Positions 46,201-61,398 of a stretch of 64,000 nucleotides of DNA are shown here, in pieces (position 1 is the first letter of the stretch; every line of letters begins with the position of its first letter). The translations under genes were made by a program, and so were the position numbers. Origin of the DNA: Eudorina sp. 2006-703-Eu-15. Taxonomy: Eukaryota; Chlorophyta; Chlorophyceae; Chlamydomonadales; Volvocaceae. Under the pieces are notes generated by a model. That model did not search any database. It saw only the letters and a program-made list of their open reading frames with translations, and was not told the origin of the DNA. The stretch is from assembly GCA_003117195.1 (NCBI GenBank), contig BDSI01000007.1:124001-188000 (forward strand), written 5' to 3'.

Positions 46201-48250
46201 CGGCGGCAGAGGCGGAGACGGAGGCGGAGGGAGCTGCGCCGGCGGGGTGCGAAAGCTGCGGTATGGCAAGGTCACCACTGGTCGCAACGTTGCTGGCACA
46301 CGCCGTGAGCTGGCCGGCCGCTGCCTCGTCGTCGGCGGAAGGTAAGGCGATCCACAAGACGCCAATCGTGATCATGCCGTACACAAGCGGTACGGCAGCA
46401 AAGATCATGGCGCTGTTAGGTACGGCGTCAGATTCGGTGAGGTCGAGGTCGGGGCAGCATTGGGAGTCGAGCGCACCGGCTGCGACGGAGGCAGAACCAG
46501 CCACCACTGCCGCCGCGGCCGCCGGATCGGCCAGCCTGTCGACGGCTCCGCCCAACGATGAATATCCACTGCTGCCGGACTGCGCGACACCGGCGGCCTG
46601 GATGAATTGCTTCGCGAGACTGCCTGCAAAGGTCGGCGAGTTGCACGGCGGAGGCCGCGAGGGCGGCACCGCCACCGCAGCCGACGACCGCCCGCCCACG
46701 CTGCCAGTGACGGCTTGCTCTTCCGTGGGGGGCCGCCGGCCCAGGCGCCGGAGCACTACCGGCGTCTACGAGGCGGTGATGACACAGCACGGCAGCAGCA
46801 CATAAGAGTGACCCACGGGCCGCATGCGGCTCTGAAACCAGGTCCAAAACGCTCATGATGTCCCGAAGGCTGCGCTTCGCAAATGGTGGCCTGGTGTCAA
46901 AGGGATATGCTATGCAATGGCCGAATCCCCCCGCCCCCCGCTGTGCAACCCCTGAGGAAAAACAACTCTCGGCCGTTCATTGTGTCCTGGTTCATGAACT
47001 GCTGCCGGCAGATTGCCATCAGGTGCTTTGGAACATCCACACGTAGGTTACTTGCCGCTGTACCAACCACCCTTCCAACCGGAACCCTGTCGGTTAACCC
47101 TGTCCGTTAACCCTGTCGGTTAACTATGTCCGCTAACCCTGTCGGTTAACTATGTCCACTAACCCTATCGGTGAACCCTGTCCGTGTGCTGCGGGAGAGC
47201 AATGCGCAAACCACCTCACATCTCCGGGGCGCCAATCGCTGCTCGATAGATGGTCAAGAGCGATTTCAAGTGCGGACGTGCTCGAGTCATGGGCCCTGCG
47301 CCTCCCACCCTGACCAGCACCGCACAACTCACCTTGCTGATCAAGGCCTGCCGCAGCAGCGCTGACGAGGATCCAACGGGCTCGTGCTTGGGACATAGGT
47401 AATCGCATATCGCAGCTGCGGGATCACAGGCTCCCGACTGCGCCCTGCAGCCGCTTCCCGCACCGGCGGTTCCCCGTGCTAGTGCCTGAGACAACTGAAC
47501 CAACACAACATCCACGGGCCTGGCGTTTGCTTCCGCGGTGAACCCGGAAGCCATCACGTACAGCCTGAGAGGGCAGCACGTACGCAGGACAGAATGTTTG
47601 GCGAATTGAGATGGGGAGCAATTACATTGAGGTGGACGCAGGTGCCCTTGTGTCCTGAGGTGAGCTGGTGCAACAGGGAAGTGTCGCTCTACTCCTATCA
47701 ACGCAACACGCAAACCTCTAACGCATTACTCATAAGCGGCTGTGACATGCTCTGCAGAAGATGCGCATATCTGTGCAGAAAACGGTAGTACAGGCAATTT
47801 CTTACCTCACAGCGGAGGCTCCCAGGTGTTTCTGAATGACTTCAGCAAGAAAACCAGCCCTTGCTTCGGGAAACGGGTGTGCCGTCCCGGCTGCGCATAG
47901 TTTGGCCTGAAGCGACAGTGCACACTCTAGACCATTGCCCGAGTCTTTGACAGTGCTACGTGCAGATTCTTGCCATTCCTGAGGCGGGTCAGAAAATGGC
48001 AACACAGCCTGAGCGAAATCACACCGCTTGGGTCCTGCCAAAGTGCGCCGCATACCTTCTCCGTGGCCAGCTTACGGAGTTTGTCCGATGGAATTTTTGC
48101 GCAGGCTGCTGCCGAAACCCGGACGTCTTCCACCAACGGAGCTCTAACCGCTGGCTCCAAGCCGGAAGAGGGGCTTGCGACCACAACATGGCTCGAGTCT
48201 GCTTCCGGAGCCTCAACTTTGGGACTGAAACAGCACTGAAAGATCCCCAT
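36271..48250 (-). CDS. Dual-GAF-like, lipid-anchored protein kinase (TKL-like)
   Basis: Seventeen exons, all phases agreeing: 48250-48056, 48008-47806, 47564-47333, 46765-45738, 45344-44252, 43983-43383, 42852-42456, 41450-41303, 40937-40698, 40079-39956, 39627-39449, 39106-39034, 38741-38626, 38252-38047, 37701-37667, 37009-36832, 36373-36271; about 1,716 residues. The start MGIFQCC suggests N-myristoylation at Gly2 and palmitoylation at Cys6/7. Two GAF-like regions are inferred: FLAEVIQKHLGASAVRLYVM through FAAVPLVYGMITIGVLW (about 118-352), and ELVLELCNTLVQQVRQRFF through AVLAIYLAFPNPAPAK. The kinase domain has GQGASGVVLKG (about 1271), VAVK, HRDLKPGN (about 1503-1510), ADFGFS (about 1528) and THMAPE (about 1614-1619), so it should be active. 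Low-complexity inserts interrupt the catalytic domain, including the activation segment. Joining the 48250 and 46765 parts rests on phase and GAF continuity. The first intron is only 47 nt. Ligand and substrate are unknown. Confidence 0.83.
36996..37173 (-). repeat. 65-68-bp tandem repeat containing a splice acceptor
   Basis: Units 36996-37060, 37061-37128 and a partial 37129-37173 each repeat the acceptor and first 14 nt of kinase exon 16 (minus-strand gaag then GCTCCCGCATCGAC). The copy nearest the exon body is the one used in the model. Confidence 0.9.
37860..37985 (-). repeat. Intronic hexamer arrays (CCCTAG, CCACAG, CCCATA/G)
   Basis: Four CCCTAG-type units are followed by CCACAG units and then a longer cccatac/cccatgc array, all in the kinase intron between exons 14 and 15. 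The first block resembles but does not equal the algal telomere repeat. Confidence 0.9.
43129..43267 (-). repeat. Intronic CAG/CAA trinucleotide array
   Basis: About 45 ctg/ttg triplets on the plus strand (cag/caa on the coding strand) lie in the kinase intron between exons 6 and 7. The poly-Leu/Gln/Cys frames across it are artefacts of the period of three. Confidence 0.93.
47085..47184 (+). repeat. 13-bp minisatellite, 7.7 units
   Basis: Unit ccctgtcggttaa with variants (ccctgtccgttaa, ctatgtccgctaa) repeats every 13 bp in the third intron of the kinase gene. Confidence 0.95.
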
Positions 48251-49290
48251 TGAAGGCTGGATAAAAACTGTATCTCAGGCTTCAAACTCTAGCCGAGGTC
48301 ACCTGATGCTTCATCGCCTAAAAATTGTTTCGTGTACAAGTACAAGTAGGAGAATAAGATGATTTCATAATCAAATTGGACATTGGCAGCATAGCTACCT
48401 GCTGAGCGCTATGGTGCAGAGTATAGCGCTCGGGCAACGCAAGGCCGAATGCACGGTATGTGAATATATCAACTACACTGAAAATGAGCTCTGTAATGGA
48501 GAAGCAAACTCACTTCACTTGTACGGGAAAAACTTGCACTGTCATGACAATCGTCCATTCCGCGTACAAGGAATAGCAGTACACTATTACGAGTGATACC
48601 CTGCGTTTACAAGTAGTGTTTGTGAGTCCCAGGATCTTTCTTTTCTTATCCCGCTGTGCACATCTGACAATTGTTTGCGGCGTCCACTGGTGAAAATAAC
48701 GCCTCATCACCACACCTCTTAGTGACGATTGAGCAAGGCAAGGTTATCTGGGGTAGGCCCTGGTCGGCTCCCTGTCTACGAAAAGAGCTGGCACGTACCT
48801 AACACGCGACTCTAACACGCGCTAGCTCTCTGCAACGACGCATTTTACCTAAGTGACGCATTATAATGGCATGATGCAATGCTGGGTGGGCCTTGAGATA
48901 CCAAAGTTATCGTCGCCCTCTGAACGAACGACATGCAAATGACAATTCATCGTGCTTTAATCAATCTTGCCCCTCTTTGCCGCACATTTGCCAGTGAGCA
49001 ATGCGCGGATCCGCATGGCGAGTGTGGCGAATAGGGGCGGCTATGCATACATGGTATGTTATGGGTACATCCGTTCACCTTTCCTGTCGCGAAGTACAAT
49101 CGCGGCGCACGGCCATGAAACCCTTCGATACCCGACGAAACTAAGCCTTTACGTAAGCGCACTTGGGCGCTGTTAAATTGTTGCATACACATTACGCTAG
49201 GCACGATGTATGAAGGCCTCCTATTGTCGGACTCGTCCGACGAGCTGCAAACTAACAAGGGACTAGACGGACCAAACGTACCATATGGCA
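48251..49290. other. Upstream region of the GAF-kinase gene
   Basis: No supported gene. The sequence is AT-richer and should hold the kinase promoter next to 48250; no recognisable element was found. Confidence 0.45.
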
Positions 49291-49860
49291 GATTTTATTA
49301 AATGATGTTAGCATGTTACAGTGGACCTCGCGGGGCATCGGTGACAGCCGCAGCCTCCTCACCATACTTTTTATTAAGGATGTTACAGCGCACCTCGCGG
49401 CGGGCCTCCTCACAGGCGGGCCTCCTCTCCCATATAGGGAGGGCGGGCCTCCTTTGTATCAAGGATGTTACAGCGGACCCCGGATCATACACTGCATAAA
49501 CGAAAAAACCGCCCATCCGCGGCGCACCGGACAGGCTCCACAAGTGCACCGAAACACCCCGCACCTCCTCCACCAGGGAAACACCCCCGTTCCTGAGGAC
49601 CAGCCATAGCCAAGGATAAAGCCATCCGCGCATAGGAAGTTCGCCACCGGGGCGGCCCTATTCGCGAACCCCACCATGTACGGCCAAGACCGCCTCTCGT
49701 CTCCGGCAGTGGCCCCGTAGACTTGGAAGGCGACGGTGGCTCGCGAGCCACCATCAGCGGGGCTGTCCGGACGGCCTCTCCGGGCCAAGAACCTCCCTGC
49801 CCTTGCTACCAAAGAGCCCCAAGGGCCCAGACGTCACAGACTCTTCTCGTCCCCCCGCGG
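49290..49860 (-). mobile_element. LINE-like 3' end with repeated termini
   Basis: On the minus strand, tgtaacat termini preceded by (gg)tcc(g/a)ctg or gtgcgctg occur three times (about 49472, 49390 and 49320), like the gtccgctgtaacatt end of the LINE at 28924. An open minus frame at 49468-49812 upstream may be retrotransposon-derived. It looks like nested or tandemly duplicated LINE ends. Confidence 0.5.
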
Positions 49861-50237
49861 CCTACTACTCTGAGGCACGCAATTGGATGTCGGCTAAGTA
49901 ACCTGTCCCGACGGCACAGGGCCACGTACGGCACACCAGACGGTCATCCTGCACCTTCAAGATGGGGTGCGTCGGCGATCCAACCGTTGACAAACCCTTC
50001 ATTCCTCTGTATGCCTGCCTTCGCGAAGTCGTAGAGCCGGCGCCGACACCGCCCGCCGGGGGGCCATCCCCTTCTGCATCAGCCGTTCGCCGCGGGGACA
50101 TCGCCACTGGTCCTTCGTGGACCAGGCTGCTGCCCTCATCATGCGCTGGGCCGTTTGCGTGCATGGCACAGAACAACGACGTCCCACGCGCACTGTTGCA
50201 CCGCCCGTGGGGGGATGGGTTAGCCGCACACATGCTG

Positions 50238-50324
50238 CCGTGGCGGTGGGGCCTACTGGGGCTTGCTCTGGTATACACCGATGATCCCGTTGGGGTCCGC
50301 TGTAACATTCATTCATTCATTCAT
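50238..50324 (+). mobile_element. LINE 3' end, second copy
   Basis: The sequence from ggcggtggggcctactgg to the (CATT)n tail (50306-50324) is essentially identical to 30306-30390. Only the terminal part is clear. Confidence 0.85.
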
Positions 50325-50469
50325 GCTGTCCTGAATGGATGATCATCTTCCTCGATCCGCGCGACACCTGCTTGGGCTACCCCGCAGCCACAGAAGCGGT
50401 TTGCCTCGACGTCGGCCACGCCGCCCCCGTCCCCGTTTATGTCCCGCAGCCGCAAGAAGCCACGGCTGG

Positions 50470-50790
50470 CCCCCCCGCATGAATGAATGAACGTTACAGC
50501 GGACCCTAAAGGGGTCGACGGTGTATACCAGGGCAAGCCCCAGCAGGCCCCACCGCCAAAGGCGGCAAGACACCTCCACACGCACCTCAACGCCGCATGT
50601 GCGAGTTTCCATCAACCGCCAGTCGCCAATACGCCTCCTTGTTGGCATTTTTCCCAAATGACCTCCGTCCACGTCCTCCGGCGGAAATTTTCCGCCCCTC
50701 AGCACTTGGGGTCCTCGTCACCCTCCACCCCCAGTGCCTCACAGACCAATCGCGTGTTGCGCCGCGCGTCTCCCCTGTCAACTCCCCGAT
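50470..50790 (-). mobile_element. LINE 3' end, third copy, opposite strand, internally deleted
   Basis: The minus strand reads NKEAYWRLAVDGNSHMRR, matching the ORF2 end of the 28924 LINE, then jumps almost directly to the 3' UTR end (gtccgctgtaac) and a short cattcattcat tail near 50479. The zinc-finger part and most of the 3' UTR are deleted. Confidence 0.75.
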
Positions 50791-50830
50791 CCCGCGCAGC
50801 TGTAGCGCCGTACCCTACAACGCTGGTGCT

Positions 50831-51914
50831 GCAGCGATGCTGGTGCTGGGCAATGCTGGCGCTGGTGCTGCTCTATCTGCTGCAGCGATGCTGGTGCTGG
50901 GCAATGCTGGCGCTGGTGCTGCTCTATCTGCTGCAGCGATGCTGGTGCTGGGCAATGCTGGCGCTGGTGCTGCTCTATCTGCTGCAGCGATGCTGGTGCT
51001 GGGCAATGCTGGCGCTGGTGCTGCTCTATCTGCTGCAGCGATGCTGGTGCTGGGCAATGCTGGCGCTGGTGCTGCTCTATCTGCTGCAGCGATGCTGGTG
51101 CTGGGCAATGCTGGCGCTGGTGCTGCTCTATCTGCTGCAGCGATGCTGGTGCTGGGCAATGCTGGCGCTGGTGCTGCTCTATCTGCTGCAGCGATGCTGG
51201 TGCTGGGCAATGCTGGCGCTGGTGCTGCTCTATCTGCTGCAGCGATGCTGGTGCTGGGCAATGCTGGCGCTGGTGCTGCTCTATCTGCTGCAGCGATGCT
51301 GGTGCTGGGCAATGCTGGCGCTGGTGCTGCTCTATCTGCTGCAGCGATGCTGGTGCTGGGCAATGCTGGCGCTGGTGCTGCTCTATCTGCTGCAGCGATG
51401 CTGGTGCTGGGCAATGCTGGCGCTGGTGCTGCTCTATCTGCTGCAGCGATGCTGGTGCTGGGCAATGCTGGCGCTGGTGCTGCTCTATCTGCTGCAGCGA
51501 TGCTGGTGCTGGGCAATGCTGGCGCTGGTGCTGCTCTATCTGCTGCAGCGATGCTGGTGCTGGGCAATGCTGGCGCTGGTGCTGCTCTATCTGCTGCAGC
51601 GATGCTGGTGCTGGGCAATGCTGGCGCTGGTGCTGCTCTATCTGCTGCAGCGATGCTGGTGCTGGGCAATGCTGGCGCTGGTGCTGCTCTATCTGCTGCA
51701 GCGATGCTGGTGCTGGGCAATGCTGGCGCTGGTGCTGCTCTATCTGCTGCAGCGATGCTGGTGCTGGGCAATGCTGGCGCTGGTGCTGCTCTATCTGCTG
51801 CAGCGATGCTGGTGCTGGGCAATGCTGGCGCTGGTGCTGCTCTATCTGCTGCAGCGATGCTGGTGCTGGGCAATGCTGGCGCTGGTGCTGCTCTATCTGC
51901 TGCAGCGATGCTGG
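50831..51914 (+). repeat. 51-bp satellite, 21 identical units
   Basis: The unit starting gcagcgatgctggtgctggg repeats exactly every 51 bp from 50831 to 51901, followed by a 13-bp partial unit. No base differences between units are apparent by eye. Because 51 is 17 codons, four reading frames stay open (for example AAMLVLGNAGAGAALS and LQRCWCWAMLALVLLY). None of these is supported as a gene. Confidence 0.98.
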
Positions 51915-54478
51915 GTTACCAGGTTCGGGGATGGCCCTGGATGCCGCTGGCACGGCCCCAGCGAGGCGCCAACTAAGACCAGCTCAAGAGGCCTCCCGGG
52001 AGGGTTGGTACGAACGTCACGCAGATGCGTGATTCGTGCGGAAACCCTGTCGGCGTGTCAAACCATACCCGCGCTGACCCGTACCTGCCGCGAAACAAAC
52101 AGGCGGGGGCCCATAACCTGTACATGCCCGTTAGGCCCACCAACGGCCTGCCGAGGCAGCAACTGCAGGTGCCCTCGGCATAACAAAACTCGATTGGTCA
52201 GAAGCCGCAGGCGTCCTGCAGCGATTGTCACCGCAGGCCGTTACCGCTGGTAAGAGAACCCGTACGTGTGCGTACGACCGACGGCCAGGGAGACATGTAC
52301 CAACCTGCATAGGGTTGCCTGGGTCGATTGTCGTGCAGGGTCGCGCTCTACCTGGAAAGGATGGGCGCCGCCGCAGAGTATGCGCATATCGCAGTCGCAC
52401 CGAGGGAGCGGGCACCGGGGGTAGTTAAGTATAATGCATGGTTCCTTCACCACCTCAAGAGACGCAGGCAGATTCCGGTGATGGTGCGTTCGGCAGCCGC
52501 GCCTCGGGTCCCAATCTCACGACCGGGTGAAAAGTGCGACAGGATGAGTTTCCGATCGGTTGCCTGTTTGGGGAAAGGCTTAGATACGTCCGAGGATAAT
52601 GAAAAAACCTCCATATTCGTCTATAATACGTAATAACATGTTGAAATAAAAAGGTCAGGCATGCCTGGATATGACACTAAAGGGCCGTGGGATGACATGC
52701 AGACAATAGGCAACTACGTGCCTGATCATGCCTTGTCAGTTCTTTGTTCTTTAGCGCTCCGGCGCTATTCAGATAAGCATTTCGTTCTATCTCACCGTCA
52801 TTTTGAGGTCTTAATTGGCTAGAATTTTGCGACCACGCCCGTGGACGGACACAACGGCAGACAGTATAACACTTTTCGTACGATTCGGCTCGCGCCGAAG
52901 TGCCCGAAACCAGAATTCAGCTTCAGCTTCTGAAGTCCAGGGAAATTGTGTGGCACTAGGGGCCTTGGCGCGGCCCGAGGGAAGGATCGGCGGTCAATGT
53001 CACGGAAAAGGCGATCGAAATGGGTTGTGCGTTTCCTCTTCTGCGCTCGGAATACCATAGTACAATTTACACAAATTGGCGCTGGGCGGCTGCCAGGCGG
53101 TAGTTCCTGCACTGCCATCATGTCACACGACTCCTGTACATTCCCAGAAAGATTGTTCACCTGAACCCCACAGATGAGTTTCAATCTCACCCCAGATAAT
53201 CTGTCCACAGACGGGTCGTTCTCAATATGCACCCTGTCATCCGTTCCAGTCTGTCCTACGGTCCATACGTCTTGCTGTAGTAACTAGTTCAGCGAGATCT
53301 CCCGACTGGGCGTCATACGAACCTTGGTCCAGGGTGAACGGACACACCTCACAACGTGATTCGCTGTGGCCGACGCTGTAATAATAATACACGCGCTTCG
53401 CACGGAAATACTATTCGGGACATGAGCGTTTCATTCGCTGCGCCGCGGTGCCGCTCGTGTACGCCCTTGTACACCCGTCCGTCCGTTGTGTCTTTATCCC
53501 AGTGACCGTATCCCCATAAGGACACAGACCGCTGCGCACCGACGGCCGCTGCGCACTTCTCTTCAGTGCGTTGACCGAAATTATCTACTTAAAGCGTTGC
53601 CTTTGGGTCAAGCACAGCGCCGCGGCGAGCGATATGGGTGTCAAGCCGAGACACTCAGGCTCCCCGGCGCAGCCGCACTCCGGCCCCGCTCGATCCGTGC
53701 GCATTTCCAAGCTCAGCGAAGACCGCGCGCGAAGACAACATCCCCGCCAAGACGTGTGACAAAGGTTGGACAATGGTCGGAAGCTCGGAACCCCGGCACG
53801 AAGGTCCCGACCATAAAATGCCGGCGGGCAAGGGGCATCCACGCCGCCCACGCATGCAAGGCAGCAGCCACGGGGACAAGACTGCTGCAGTACCCCCTAG
53901 ATATCACGACAGCGACGAAGATGACGATGACAACGGTCCAGAAATCCCCACCACTCGTCCGCTCTTCTTGCTTGTTGCTCCCCCTCAGCTCCGTCCATCG
54001 CAGCATGAAGACGGAGGAAGACAGCCTTCCCTCGGACTTGGGCCGGATGGCCGGCTGCCCTCCTTCCTCCGATCCCCTCCTGCCGGCCGCCCCGTACCCA
54101 GCACGACGCCGAGCTGCTCGTCCCCGTTCCGCCCGCGCCCGTACGGCGGGCAAACACTCGTCAACACCCACGCGCACGTCCACGGTCACCAAGGGGAACC
54201 GACCCGCACGTCATCACCGTGTAACCGCGCAACAGGGGTAAAGCTGCAAGCCCGGCCCCGCCTCACGGGGCTGTCCCAACTCCCAAGACCCCACCGCCCA
54301 ACCGACCGGCGGCGTACGCATGGCCGTTGTAATGCCCTTGGCCCCTCGCTCCCCCCAAAAGCGGCCGTGACATCAAGCCCATAATGTGGCAATGTACCGT
54401 ACATTCGTACATGTCAACGACATACGACATGGCCTTTCGACGCATTTGTCTCAACCGCCCGCCCGCCAGGAGGGCCCC
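51915..54478. other. Intergenic, between satellite and ALS small subunit
   Basis: No supported gene. Frames at 52819-53232 (-) and 53486-54384 (+) have no domain and no good start or splice context. The part next to 54478 should be the 3' UTR of the acetolactate synthase gene, but no TGTAA was seen close to the stop. Confidence 0.45.
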
Positions 54479-60067
<5,589 letters not shown>

Positions 60068-61398
60068 CCTTAGGCTGCACAGGAGGATATGAACGCTTTC
60101 CGCCGACGCTGCAGCGCTGAAATCAGGTATCACAACAATATACTATTGCACTCCAGGCAATTACTTTCGTCCTATGAAATAAAACACTGCGTTTTGCCAC
60201 CCCAAGCTCTGTAACTCAGCCGTCGCAACTCGTACGTAGTGCCGAAGTAAGCCAATTGGCGCAGAGATTTGCATTTTAAAAATAACAGAATACAAGTCTA
60301 TTAGTATCACCATCATGAATAACAATGGTGTCACTTGGTAAGGAAATCATCGCTGCTCTTACTTGCTGCGTCCAATGCATCTTGGCAATGGTTAAGCCCC
60401 CAAATGCTTCCTATGAACATTATATATGCATTCGAGTACGCATGGGTCGTCATAAAATGGGAAGGGGTCTGACACAGCGACCCTTGGGACAGAAATGTTA
60501 TGTCGATCACCAAAATAAATCGTACGATTCAAAATGTTCATGGCCTGATAGAGTTTAGGACTGAGATGCGCGAACCAGATGACTTGCAGCAAGCCGCTGA
60601 TTCGTCCGTTGTCCTTCTGTGTTGGCCGTCCTCACGACCAGGTGCTTGTAACCTGCGGAACCCCGCGTTACATGGCGAGAGCGCCTGATGAAAGCTCCAG
60701 AAGTCCGAATTTAGGCGCGGCAATTGATCCAGCTACTGATCCAGGGACACGAGCAGCCGCAAAGCCGCGCCAGGCCGCGCCCTTGCTGCACCCCCCTTGA
60801 AACTGGTAAAGGAATCACTCGATTTGGAGCCGCCCTTTGCAGATGCAATGCGCGATACGGCGAGACCGCGTACCGTAAGGGATTCCGAGCAGTGACAAAG
60901 GTTGAAACTGCGGTGTGAGCTGGCAAGCTGATCGGTGACATACGAGAGTCAGTCCAGACTTCGGGCGGAGCGGTCGCAAGTATTAAATAATGCAGCTCGG
61001 TATTCCTGCTCTCGCTACCGCTGCTCACCGCCTGGCACGTCCCGCACGTCGTAAGCCCTGCCAAGGCAGGTTTCATGGCGCGCGGGACCGGCACTAGGAG
61101 CTGTTTCATAATAATAAAATTTCATATTATAAATCCGGGCATATCCCAGTGGCCAGTGCAGACGGACGCGGATAAGCGGTGGAGGGTGACCGTTGCCCTT
61201 GACCGTTGTTCCCAACCACCAAGCTGGGCGGATAGGGGATCGCGCGGATACAGAGCTGCTCTTCGCTATTAAGTCACGAACAGAACGCGACTCTGAAATT
61301 TTTTATGACAAATCAATTGAGGTGTCTAATCGTCCTCACGTCGGATAGGAGGTCATTTTCGCACGTTGAGCACATTCGAATAATGAAGTAATACAGTA
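60068..61398. promoter_or_regulatory. Divergent upstream region, ALS small subunit / mTERF-like gene
   Basis: It lies between the ALS start (60067, minus) and the next plus-strand start (61399). AT-rich patches lie near 60160-60320 and 61290-61400. No gene or named element was seen, so it should contain both promoters. Confidence 0.45.

Noticed and set aside
46330..46420. Single transmembrane helix in the kinase N-terminal region
   Set aside because: The hydrophobic stretch FAAVPLVYGMITIGVLW fits the central strands of a GAF fold better once upstream exons at 48250-47333 are joined.
46428..46856. Separate kinase start at ATG 46856 (MSVLDLVSEPHAARG)
   Set aside because: Frame is not continuous with the kinase exon, and no splice join gives the right phase with a good donor; the tag acceptor before 46765 in phase with exon 47333 fits better.
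50831..51914. Possible CRISPR array
   Set aside because: Units are directly abutting without unique spacers, and the genome is eukaryotic.
50487..52253. Long ORFs on both strands across the 51-bp satellite
   Set aside because: A period divisible by three with no stop keeps four frames open automatically; no start context or domain supports a gene.
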